A DNA stretch of 33,289 nucleotides from Candidatus Krumholzibacteriota bacterium. GTDB taxonomy: Bacteria > Krumholzibacteriota > Krumholzibacteriia > Krumholzibacteriales > Krumholzibacteriaceae. The position numbers and the translations under genes were made by a program. The first letter of the stretch is position 1. Each line of letters begins with the position of its first letter. The stretch lies in assembly GCA_030613345.1 (NCBI GenBank), contig JAUWMD010000002.1, positions 1 to 33,289 on the forward strand. Direction: 5' to 3'. Below the pieces are notes generated by a model that was not told the DNA's origin, did no database searches, and worked only from the letters and a program-made list of their open reading frames with translations. Shown in pieces: positions 24,890 through 32,878 of the stretch.

Positions 24890-25743
24890 CCAAGAATGGA
24901 GCGAAGGAAGAAACGCCACGGATCGGCGTGTACTTGTGTCACTGCGGGTCGAACATCGCCGGGATGGTCAATATCCCGGAGGTTGCCGAGTTCGTGAGGG
25001 AACTGGACAATGTCGCGCTTGTCAGAGACTACCGATTCATGTGTTCGGAACCCGGCCAGGAACTGATCGCCAAGGATATCAAGGAGCATGATCTCGAACG
25101 GGTCGTCGTCGCCGCCTGCAGCCCACTTATGCACGAAAAGACTTTTCGCGAAGCCGTGGAAACGGCCGATCTCAACCGTTATCTCATGCAGATGGCCAAT
25201 GTCAGGGAACATTGCTCCTGGGTGACCGCCGACAGTTCATACGCCACGGAAAAGGCGAAGGCTCTCGTGGCTGCTGCGGTCGGCAAGGCGGTATGGCTGG
25301 AGCCCCTGAAAACCAAGAAAGTCCCTATCCATCCTGATACGCTGATAGTGGGTGGAGGAATAGCCGGTATCCAGGCGGCATTGATCATTGCCGAGGCCGG
25401 CAAGAAGGTGTATCTGGTCGAACGTTCCCCCGCCCTGGGCGGCCATATGTCGCATTTCGACAAAACATTCCCGACGCTGGACTGCGCCGCATGCATACTG
25501 ACTCCGAAGATGGTGGCGGTCGGCAAACATCCGAACGTTGAACTGTTGACATGGTCCGAGGTCGAGGAAGTATCCGGATACATCGGAAATTTCACGATCA
25601 AGATCAGGAAAAAACAGCGCTTCGTCGACGAGGACCGCTGTAACGGTTGCGGAGACTGCTGGGAAGCATGCCCCAGTACGACATCACCCAGAAAGAGAAG
25701 AATCACGATCGAGGGCAGGTTGATCAATGAAAGAGTGCTGTAA
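24886..25743 (+). CDS. hdrA: HdrA N-terminal half (split second HdrA)
   Basis: The 285-aa protein matches residues 1 to about 262 of HdrA1 at a constant offset of 8, with no gaps: Cys18/Cys20, Cys53 and Cys78 of the N-terminal cluster domain, FAD-binding GGGIAGIQAA (156-165), DCAACILTPKM (Cys200, Cys203), and the ferredoxin motif Cys252/255/258/262. It then ends after an unrelated tail of about 15 residues. Everything beyond that in a normal HdrA is missing here and instead appears in the gene at 28150. All expected ligands in this half are intact, so it does not look like a decaying remnant. It overlaps hdrB2 (4 nt) and nuoE (17 nt). Confidence 0.93.
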   Translation: MTKNGAKEETPRIGVYLCHCGSNIAGMVNIPEVAEFVRELDNVALVRDYRFMCSEPGQELIAKDIKEHDLERVVVAACSPLMHEKTFREAVETADLNRYLMQMANVREHCSWVTADSSYATEKAKALVAAAVGKAVWLEPLKTKKVPIHPDTLIVGGGIAGIQAALIIAEAGKKVYLVERSPALGGHMSHFDKTFPTLDCAACILTPKMVAVGKHPNVELLTWSEVEEVSGYIGNFTIKIRKKQRFVDEDRCNGCGDCWEACPSTTSPRKRRITIEGRLINERVL

Positions 25744-26233
25744 CTCCGGACGAAACATGTCGAAGATCAAGGAAGTGCGGCCCGAGAAAGTGGCGGAGAT
25801 ACTGGAGAGCTTCGAGCATCGTGTCGATTCGCTGATCATGATCCTCCAGGACATCCAGGAAGAGTACCGGTACCTGCCCGAGGATGCGCTTCGGATCGTC
25901 GCTGATGATCTGGATCTTCCGTTATCCCAGCTTTACGAGGTGGCAACGTTCTATCGCTCGTTCAGTCTGGAGCCGCGCGGAACGCACGAGGTGAAGGTCT
26001 GCCTGGGAACGGCCTGTCATCTCAGGGGAGGCCCCATGATCCTTGAAAACTTCGAAAGGGTACTGGGAGTGAAAGCCGGGCAGACGACGCCGGATCTCGA
26101 CTTCACGCTTGAAACGGTAAACTGCGTAGGAGCCTGCGCACTGGCACCGCTGGTACTCGTAGATTCCGATTACCACGGCGAGACGAGACCGAGTAAGGTC
26201 AAGGATATATTGGGCAAGTATTCACAGAAGTAG
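25727..26233 (+). CDS. nuoE: NuoE-like [2Fe-2S] subunit
   Basis: A thioredoxin-fold [2Fe-2S] subunit like NuoE/HndA/HoxE, partner of the FMN subunit that reacts with NAD(H). The 168-aa chain has the helical N-domain (YRYLPEDALRIVADDLDLPLSQLYEVATFY) and the ligand set Cys92, Cys97 (VCLGTACHLRG) and Cys133, Cys137 (NCVGACALAP). ATG 25727 has GCAGG 7 nt upstream but overlaps the hdrA half-gene by 17 nt; ATG 25757 would give 158 residues without the first ten (MKECCNSGRN) and is a real alternative. It is followed 6 nt later by nuoF, so the two form a NuoEF module inside the Hdr cluster. Confidence 0.93.
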   Translation: MKECCNSGRNMSKIKEVRPEKVAEILESFEHRVDSLIMILQDIQEEYRYLPEDALRIVADDLDLPLSQLYEVATFYRSFSLEPRGTHEVKVCLGTACHLRGGPMILENFERVLGVKAGQTTPDLDFTLETVNCVGACALAPLVLVDSDYHGETRPSKVKDILGKYSQK

Positions 26234-26239
26234 GACGCC

Positions 26240-28141
26240 ATGTCGGTTGAAACGAATATTCGTTTCCAGTCTCCTCCAGAGCTTTCCGCTTTTCGTGACC
26301 GGCTGAGCTCCGAGCGCAGGGATGACATTAACAGGATCACGATATGCGCTGGAACGGGATGTGTCGCCAAGGGAAGCATACGTGTGTTTGAGAAATTTAC
26401 CGAGGCGATCGAATCCCGTCAGCTCGACGCGACGGTCGAGCTGAAGATTTCAGGTTGCCACGGCTTTTGCGAGAATGGCCCCCTCGTCGTCATGAAACCG
26501 GCAGGCATCCTGTACATGGAGGTAAGAGAGCGGGACGTGGATGATATCGTCGAAAAAACAGTTACAACCGGCGAAATCATCGAAAGACTCCTGTACAAGG
26601 ATCCGGTTTCGGGCGAACGAGCACGGAACGAGGATGAGATCCCTTTCTACAAGAAACAGATGCGCGTCGTTCTACGCAATATCGGCAAGATCGATCCCAA
26701 CAACATCGATGATTACATAGCCGTCGGCGGCTATTCCTCGCTCGCCAAGGTTCTTTCCGGTCTCCAGCCTGAAGAGGTCATCTCGATGATCGAGCGATCG
26801 GGGCTGCGCGGACGAGGAGGGGGAGGATTCCCGACGGGCAGGAAATGGAGATCGTGCAGGAATGCACCGGGGGACATCCACTATGTCGTTTGCAACGGTG
26901 ATGAAGGAGATCCCGGAGCGTTCATGGACCGAAGTCTAATGGAAGGGGATCCGCACAGTATTCTGGAAGGAATGATCATCGGCGCATACGCCATCGGTGC
27001 GGAAGACGGGTTCGTTTACGTACGTATGGAGTATCCCCTCGCGATCGAGCGCCTGTTGAATGCGATACGGGATGCGGAGGTGTACGGACTTCTTGGTGGG
27101 AACATACTCGGATCCGGCTTTGATTTCAGGATCAGGATCAACAGGGGGGGCGGAGCGTTCGTGTGCGGTGAGTCTACGGCGCTGATGGCATCTCTGGAAG
27201 GGAGGGCCGGCGAACCCCGGGCGAAATACATACATACCGTCGAGAAGGGCCTCTGGGATAAACCGACGAACCTGAACAACGTCGAAACATGGGCAAATGT
27301 TCCGCCCATCATCGAGCGGGGCCCCGAATGGTTCAGTTCCCTGGGAACTGATGGCAGCAAGGGAACGAAGGTGTTCTCACTCGTTGGCAAGGTGAAGAAC
27401 ACGGGTCTCGTCGAGGTGCCCATGGGAATCACGCTTCGTGAGATCCTTTTCGATATCGGTGGGGGCGTCAAGGGCACGAAAAAATTCAAGGCTGTTCAGA
27501 CTGGCGGCCCATCCGGCGGATGCCTCGTCGTCGATGTAGAGGAGAAGGGAAAGAAGGGCGCGTTCAACTTGATCGATCTCCCGGTAGATTTCGACCGGTT
27601 GACAGAGGTCGGATCGATGATGGGATCCGGCGGGATGATCGTTATGGATGAGGATGACTGCATGGTCGATGTCGCCAAATATTTCCTCAGCTTCCTGAAA
27701 GAGGAATCGTGCGGCAAATGCGTACCGTGCAGAGAGGGAATACGACACATGCTCACGATACTCGACAGGATCACGAACGGAGAGGGAAGCGCGGAGGATC
27801 TGCAGCTGCTCGAGGAGCTTGCTGAAACGATAGCCGAAGCGTCGCTCTGCGCTCTTGGAACCCAGGCGCCAAATCCGATCCTGAGCACTTTGAACTATTT
27901 CAGATCCGAATACGAAGCGCACATATTCGAAGGGAAGTGCCCAGCGGGGGTATGCAAGCAGCTGGTGACATACTCGATATCGGCGGATAACTGTACCGGC
28001 TGCACACTCTGCGCGAAGAACTGTCCGGCCGGTTGCATCAGCGGCGAGCCGAAGGAATTGCACACCCTTGATTCGAGCACATGTATCAAGTGCGGTATCT
28101 GTTACGACGTGTGCAATTTCGACGCGGTGATCAGGAGATAA
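26240..28141 (+). CDS. nuoF: NuoF-like FMN/NAD(H)-binding subunit with extra ferredoxin domains
   Basis: The 633-aa protein has the HndC/HydB-type layout. An N-terminal thioredoxin-like [2Fe-2S] domain has Cys36, Cys41, Cys73, Cys77. The NuoF core carries the FMN/NADH motifs GLRGRGGGGFPTGRKW (188-203) and VVCNGDEGDPGAFMDR, and GAFVCGESTALMASLEGRAGEPR. An SLBB-like region follows, then ESCGKCVPCREG (Cys491, Cys494, Cys497) plus Cys537 for the N3 [4Fe-4S] cluster. The C-terminus adds a two-cluster ferredoxin (Cys585/588/591/595 and 615/618/621/625). The nucleotide site looks intact, so NAD(H) or NADP(H) is the predicted partner. Such three-part NuoF proteins occur in bifurcating hydrogenases and formate dehydrogenases. 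Confidence 0.95.
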   Translation: MSVETNIRFQSPPELSAFRDRLSSERRDDINRITICAGTGCVAKGSIRVFEKFTEAIESRQLDATVELKISGCHGFCENGPLVVMKPAGILYMEVRERDVDDIVEKTVTTGEIIERLLYKDPVSGERARNEDEIPFYKKQMRVVLRNIGKIDPNNIDDYIAVGGYSSLAKVLSGLQPEEVISMIERSGLRGRGGGGFPTGRKWRSCRNAPGDIHYVVCNGDEGDPGAFMDRSLMEGDPHSILEGMIIGAYAIGAEDGFVYVRMEYPLAIERLLNAIRDAEVYGLLGGNILGSGFDFRIRINRGGGAFVCGESTALMASLEGRAGEPRAKYIHTVEKGLWDKPTNLNNVETWANVPPIIERGPEWFSSLGTDGSKGTKVFSLVGKVKNTGLVEVPMGITLREILFDIGGGVKGTKKFKAVQTGGPSGGCLVVDVEEKGKKGAFNLIDLPVDFDRLTEVGSMMGSGGMIVMDEDDCMVDVAKYFLSFLKEESCGKCVPCREGIRHMLTILDRITNGEGSAEDLQLLEELAETIAEASLCALGTQAPNPILSTLNYFRSEYEAHIFEGKCPAGVCKQLVTYSISADNCTGCTLCAKNCPAGCISGEPKELHTLDSSTCIKCGICYDVCNFDAVIRR

Positions 28142-28149
28142 GGATTTAG

Positions 28150-29925
28150 ATGGAAGAAAAGGAAGCAAGTCAGGTTCTCGTGCATCTGGAAGTCGACGGG
28201 AAATCCGTATCCCTCGCTGAGGGTTCCACGATCCTCGATGCGGCCAAACTGCTCGGCGTACAAATCCCGACGCTGTGCTATACGCCTCTGGTCGAGCCAT
28301 ACGCCGCATGCCGCCTCTGTTCCGTCGAGGTCGAGTATCCCCGCGGCGGAGGCAAGGTCGTGACCGCCTGCAATTACCAGGTATGGGACGGTATCAAGGT
28401 GCGCACGGACACCGACAAGATACGTCGTATTCGCGGCATGATCGTAGAAATGCTCCTCGCGCGATGCCCGGATATCCAGGTACTGAAAGATCTCGCCGAA
28501 GAATACGGTATCGAGAAGGTTCGTCTCGAGAAGCAGGAAGAGGGGTGCATTCTCTGCGGCCTCTGCGTGCGGGTCTGCGCAGAGCTAGTCGGGGCGCATG
28601 CGATCTCATTTGCGGGCAGAGGCCTCGACCGCCGGGTAGCGACTCCGTACGACAAGTCGAGTGACGCCTGTATCGCGTGCGGTGCATGCGCACTGGTATG
28701 CCCGACGAAGATCATTCATGTCGAGGATCAGGAAGGTCGCGAAATCATCCATGAAGAACTCTCTCTGGGACCTTCCAAAGCGATCACCCTGCCGTTTATG
28801 CAGGCGGTGCCGAATATACCATATATCGACACGGAACATTGCATACATTTCCAGACAGGTGAGTGTGGGTACTGCGCGAAGATCTGCGACAGGGATGCGA
28901 TCGATTACGAATTGCAGGAAGAAACGATCGAGGTGGATGTGGGGAATATAATCATGGCGACGGGCTTCGAACTGTTCGACCCTTCCGTAATGGGACAATA
29001 CGGCTACGGGCGCCTGAAAAACGTGGTAACCTCGCTCGAATTCGAGCATCTGAACTGCGCCGCGGGACCAACCGGCGGACGGATCCTGATGACCGACGGC
29101 GGAGAGCCGTCGAGTGTCGGAATCATACACTGCGTCGGAAGCAGGGACGAGAATTATTACAAGTACTGTTCCCGGGTATGCTGCATGTATGCGCTGAAAT
29201 ACGCGCACCTGATAAAGGAAAAGACAGATGCGGACGTCTATAGTTTTTACATCGATATGAGATGCTTCGGAAAGGGATACGAGGAATTCTACCACAGGCT
29301 GCTCGAGGAAGGGGTCCAGTTCATCAGGGGACGGGCGGCGGAGATCACCGATTACGCGATAGATTCCGACGAAGAGGGAAAGCTGATTGTCCTCTGCGAG
29401 GATACCCTGATAGGCGCCCTTCGCCGGATACCTCTCGATATGGTGGTGTTGTGCTCCGCCATGAAATCGAATGAGGATGCCAAGGAGCTGTCGCGAATAT
29501 TCTCGTGCAGCCTGGGAAGCGATGGCTTCTTCATTGAGAAACATCCGAAACTCGCACCGGTATCCACTACTTCCGACGGAGTATTCATCGCCGGCGGCTG
29601 TCAGGGTCCGAAGGATATTCCGGATACCGTGGCTCAGGGAGCGGCGGCTGCAGCCGAAGTCCTTTCGCTGATTGACAGGAAAGAAGTCGAGGTCGAAGCG
29701 GCGATCGCTGTCGTGGACGAGGATCGATGCTCCGGATGCAAACTGTGCAACACGCTCTGTCCGTACCTCGCTGTCAAGTACGATGAGGAAAAAGGCGTTT
29801 CCGTGGTGAATGAAGCGCTCTGCAAGGGATGCGGTACCTGTGCCGCGGGATGTCCGAGTAACGCCATATCCGCGAGACACTTCGAGAACAGACAGATATT
29901 CGCCGAGATAGAAGGTCTTCTTTGA
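28150..29925 (+). CDS. NuoG/HoxU-type [2Fe-2S] domain fused to C-terminal half of HdrA
   Basis: A 591-aa fusion. Residues 1-95: plant-type [2Fe-2S] domain as in NuoG/HndD/HoxU (Cys43, Cys54, Cys57, Cys74). The His-Cys3 cluster that normally follows is absent: the place reads MLLARCPDIQVLKDL. Residues 130-190: two [4Fe-4S] motifs (Cys133/136/139/143 and Cys174/177/180/184). From His201 (HEELSLGPSK) to the end it matches HdrA1 residues 266-656, equal length: CIHFQTGECGYCAKIC, IHCVGSRD, the second FAD motif DGVFIAGGCQGPKDIPDT, and the C-terminal two-cluster ferredoxin (Cys527/530/533/537, Cys558/561/564/568). It lacks HdrA's first dinucleotide motif, which is on the separate protein at 24886. 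It starts 8 nt after nuoF. Confidence 0.93.
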   Translation: MEEKEASQVLVHLEVDGKSVSLAEGSTILDAAKLLGVQIPTLCYTPLVEPYAACRLCSVEVEYPRGGGKVVTACNYQVWDGIKVRTDTDKIRRIRGMIVEMLLARCPDIQVLKDLAEEYGIEKVRLEKQEEGCILCGLCVRVCAELVGAHAISFAGRGLDRRVATPYDKSSDACIACGACALVCPTKIIHVEDQEGREIIHEELSLGPSKAITLPFMQAVPNIPYIDTEHCIHFQTGECGYCAKICDRDAIDYELQEETIEVDVGNIIMATGFELFDPSVMGQYGYGRLKNVVTSLEFEHLNCAAGPTGGRILMTDGGEPSSVGIIHCVGSRDENYYKYCSRVCCMYALKYAHLIKEKTDADVYSFYIDMRCFGKGYEEFYHRLLEEGVQFIRGRAAEITDYAIDSDEEGKLIVLCEDTLIGALRRIPLDMVVLCSAMKSNEDAKELSRIFSCSLGSDGFFIEKHPKLAPVSTTSDGVFIAGGCQGPKDIPDTVAQGAAAAAEVLSLIDRKEVEVEAAIAVVDEDRCSGCKLCNTLCPYLAVKYDEEKGVSVVNEALCKGCGTCAAGCPSNAISARHFENRQIFAEIEGLL

Positions 29926-29962
29926 GCTTGAAATAAGATAAACAGATGGAAGGGATGATGCG

Positions 29963-30448
29963 ATGAGTTTCGAGCCTAGGATAGTCGGATTCCTCTGCAA
30001 CTGGTGTTCTTACACGGGGGCCGATCTCGCCGGGACGGCAAGGATCAAGTACGCTCACAACATCAGGTCTATCAGAGTGATGTGCAGCGGCAGGATCGAG
30101 CCGACCTACATCATGAAGGCGCTCTATGAAGGCGCGGATGGGGTGCTTATCGCTGGTTGTCATCCTGGAGATTGCCACTATCAGGAAGGCAATTACAAGG
30201 CGCTCAGGCGGTACATGCTTCTGAAACGTATCCTGTCCGAATACGGCATCGAACCGGAGCGCCTCAGGCTCGAATGGGTGGCGGCATCGGAGGGAGAACG
30301 ATTCGCCAGGATCGTTGACGATTTCACAGAGCAGTTACGGAAACTTGGTCCGCTTGCCATAAAGGAATCGATCGCCGAAGCGATGAAGGACGACATTGAT
30401 CCTCATGAAGCTCACAACGTAGAAAGCGGTGAGGCAGATGAAGCTTAA
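29963..30448 (+). CDS. mvhD: MvhD-type [2Fe-2S] electron-transfer subunit
   Basis: MvhD links the hydrogenase MvhAG to HdrA. The 161-aa product has the conserved cysteines Cys12, Cys15 (FLCNWCSYTGAD), Cys41 (RVMCSGRI), Cys66 and Cys71 (GCHPGDCHYQEGN) and the usual LLKRILSEYGIEPERLRLEWVAASEG segment. Length is typical for a stand-alone MvhD. The start follows GGAAGGGATG-like purines. Its 3' end overlaps the mvhG start by 11 nt. Because the C-terminal ferredoxin of HdrA is the known docking site for MvhD, and both HdrA1 and the fusion keep it nearly unchanged, it could serve either. Confidence 0.95.
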   Translation: MSFEPRIVGFLCNWCSYTGADLAGTARIKYAHNIRSIRVMCSGRIEPTYIMKALYEGADGVLIAGCHPGDCHYQEGNYKALRRYMLLKRILSEYGIEPERLRLEWVAASEGERFARIVDDFTEQLRKLGPLAIKESIAEAMKDDIDPHEAHNVESGEADEA

Positions 30449-31391
30449 AGGCGGTATCTACTGGGGAGCTGGATGTGGCGGTTGCGATGTCGCCGTGCTC
30501 GACCTCCATGAAAAAATCCTCGATGTAGCCGAGAAGATGGACCTGCTGTTCTGGCCCATCGCACTCGATTTCAAATACGACGATGTCCGGGCCATGGAAG
30601 ACGCCGAGTTCGATATCGTCCTGTACAACGGGGCGATCAGAAATTCTGAAAACGAAGAGATGGCCAAACTCCTCAGGCGCAAGTCGAAGACCATGGTCGC
30701 CCTCGGAGCCTGTGCTCATATCGGCGGGCTGCCCAGCCTGGCCAACTATCACACGAAGCAGTCAGTGTTGGAGCGAGTCTACTTGGAGACTGAATCGAAC
30801 GAAAATCCCGACGGCACAATGCCGTTGGAGAGGTCGACTGTGGACGGAAACGAGCTTGAGCTTCCGAGATTCTACAACACTGTCAAGACGCTCGATCAGG
30901 TCGTCGACGTTGATTACTATATTCCCGGTTGCCCACCCGTTCCTGAACAGATATTTTCTGCCCTTTCCGCCGTTTTCATCGGTGAGCTTCCCCCGAAAGG
31001 GTCTGTGATCGGGGCCGGTACTAAAACCCTCTGCGACGAGTGCCCGCACGAGAAGGAAGAGAAAGAGATAAGCATTATCAAGCGGCCTCTCGAGATGATC
31101 CCCGAGCCGGGGAAATGCCTGCTCGAACAGGGTCTCATCTGTCTCGGGCCGGTCACGAGGGAGGGGTGCGGCGCCAGGTGCATCAACTCCGGTGTGCCGT
31201 GCAGGGGATGTTACGGTCCCCTTGATGACGTATACGATCAGGGAGTCAAGATGGTCAGCGCGCTCGCCTCGGTCCTGGAACCGAAGGAAGAGAAAGAGAT
31301 CGACAAGGTGCTCGATGGGATAGTCGATCCGCTCCGGACATTTCACAGGTTCAGCACTGCTGCTTCGATACTGAGGAGGAAAAAGGTATGA
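30438..31391 (+). CDS. mvhG: [NiFe]-hydrogenase small subunit, MvhG type (group 3c-like)
   Basis: The small subunit conducts electrons from the NiFe site through three iron-sulfur clusters. The 317-aa protein has the proximal-cluster set Cys13, Cys16 (GAGCGGCDVA), Cys92 (GACAHIGG) and Cys165 (IPGCPPVPE), then Cys199, Cys202, Cys227, Cys235, Cys244, Cys248, Cys255 and Cys258 for two more clusters. There is no twin-arginine signal or membrane anchor, so the enzyme is cytoplasmic, as in Mvh. ATG 30438 gives the family-like start; GTG 30429 is an alternative. It overlaps mvhD (11 nt) and mvhA (4 nt). Confidence 0.94.
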   Translation: MKLKGGIYWGAGCGGCDVAVLDLHEKILDVAEKMDLLFWPIALDFKYDDVRAMEDAEFDIVLYNGAIRNSENEEMAKLLRRKSKTMVALGACAHIGGLPSLANYHTKQSVLERVYLETESNENPDGTMPLERSTVDGNELELPRFYNTVKTLDQVVDVDYYIPGCPPVPEQIFSALSAVFIGELPPKGSVIGAGTKTLCDECPHEKEEKEISIIKRPLEMIPEPGKCLLEQGLICLGPVTREGCGARCINSGVPCRGCYGPLDDVYDQGVKMVSALASVLEPKEEKEIDKVLDGIVDPLRTFHRFSTAASILRRKKV

Positions 31392-32848
31392 AGCGCGTAG
31401 ATATAGATCCGATCACACGCCTCGAAGGCCATGGGAAGATAAGCATATTCATCAACGACGACGGATCGGTCGAGAACGCATACCTTCAGATTCCGGAGTT
31501 GAGGGGGTTCGAGAAATTCGTAGAGGGTCTCCCTGTGGAGGAGATCCCCCGGATCATGCCTAGGATATGCGGCGTTTGCCCGGCGGCCCATCACATGGCC
31601 GCGGGGAAAGCCGTTGACAACGTGTTTAGAGTGGAGATTCCGCTGGTAGCTAAAAAACTCCGGGAAATGTATTACATGGCGCATTATATCCATAGCCACG
31701 CCGCTCATTTCTACGCTCTCGCGGCTCCGGATTTCGTTCTCGGACCACAGGCCCCGAAGGCCGAAAGAAATGTTCTCGGGCTGATAAACAAGGTCGGATT
31801 GAAGCTCGGCAGGGAAGTGCTCAGGCAGAGAGGGATTTCGCAGGAAATACAGATTATGATAGGAGGCCGCGCCACGCATCCCGTATGGAACATTCCCGGC
31901 GGAGTGACGCGTGCACTCAGCGACGAGAACGCAGAGAAGGTCAAGAGTCTTGCCGCTGAACAGGTCGGCTTCGCAGAGCTGAGCCTGAAGTTGTTCAACG
32001 ATCTCGTATTGAGCAACAGCGACTATCTCGAGCTTATAATGGGCGATATATTCGAACAGGTGACCAACTACATGGGGCTGGTCGACGATGACAATAAGGT
32101 GAATTTCTACCATGGGAAGGTACGGGTTACGGATATAAACGGGGAAGAGTTGTTCAAGTACTCCGAACCGGAATACCTCGATTACATAGCCGAACATGTC
32201 GAACCTTGGTCCTACCTTAAATTCCCCTATATCAAGGACAGGGGCTGGAAAGGATTCGTCGAGGGCGAAGGGACTCCTCTCTTCCAGGCCAATCCGCTTC
32301 CGCGGCTCAATGCGGCGGACGGGATGGCGACACCGAAGGCTCAGGAAGAGTACGAGAAGATGTTCGAGACCGTCGGCGGAAAACCGTGCCACAAGCTGAT
32401 GGTGAACCACTGGGCGAGGCTCATAGAGATGCTCTATGCCGCCGAGCGGATGCAGGAGTTGATCAACGATCCGGAGATCACAGATCCGAACGTAAGGGTG
32501 ATCCCATCGACCACGCCGAGAGAGGGTGTGGGAATCGTCGAGGCCCCTCGCGGAACACTCACGCATCACTACTGGACCGACGAGAACGGGATCGTGACCA
32601 AGGCAAACCTGATCGTCGGGACGACGAATAACAACGCCTCGATAAACATGGCCGTCAAAAAGGCGGCCCAGAATCTCATCAAGCCGGGCGGCGAAGTGAC
32701 CGAAGGGCTGCTCAACATGGTCGAGATGGCGTTCCGTCTGTACGATCCGTGCTTCAGCTGCGCTACGCACAGTCTGCCCGGAAAGATGCCGCTTACAGTC
32801 GAGATACGCGATCTCGACGGCGAGATACTGAACGAGGTATCGAGGTAG
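31388..32848 (+). CDS. mvhA: [NiFe]-hydrogenase large subunit, MvhA type (group 3c-like)
   Basis: The catalytic subunit, 486 aa. The NiFe site ligands are the L1 motif PRICGVCP (Cys61, Cys64) and the L2 motif DPCFSCATH (Cys455, Cys458, His461). The opening DPITRLEGHG is standard. Twenty-five residues follow His461; a maturation endopeptidase would remove them after nickel insertion, and that enzyme is encoded next. GGAGGAAAAAGGT precedes ATG 31388, which overlaps the mvhG stop (ATGA). Group 3c is judged from the company of mvhD and hdr genes and the lack of a signal peptide on the small subunit; subgroup placement needs a tree. Confidence 0.95.
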   Translation: MKRVDIDPITRLEGHGKISIFINDDGSVENAYLQIPELRGFEKFVEGLPVEEIPRIMPRICGVCPAAHHMAAGKAVDNVFRVEIPLVAKKLREMYYMAHYIHSHAAHFYALAAPDFVLGPQAPKAERNVLGLINKVGLKLGREVLRQRGISQEIQIMIGGRATHPVWNIPGGVTRALSDENAEKVKSLAAEQVGFAELSLKLFNDLVLSNSDYLELIMGDIFEQVTNYMGLVDDDNKVNFYHGKVRVTDINGEELFKYSEPEYLDYIAEHVEPWSYLKFPYIKDRGWKGFVEGEGTPLFQANPLPRLNAADGMATPKAQEEYEKMFETVGGKPCHKLMVNHWARLIEMLYAAERMQELINDPEITDPNVRVIPSTTPREGVGIVEAPRGTLTHHYWTDENGIVTKANLIVGTTNNNASINMAVKKAAQNLIKPGGEVTEGLLNMVEMAFRLYDPCFSCATHSLPGKMPLTVEIRDLDGEILNEVSR

Positions 32849-32878
32849 CGCATCGTGGAAGATTCCGGGAGTAATCCG

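Noticed and set aside
24886..25743. Short HdrA as a frameshifted or decaying pseudogene
   Set aside because: All cluster ligands and the FAD motif are intact, the stop is followed at once by nuoE, and the missing half exists in full as part of another intact gene in the same operon.
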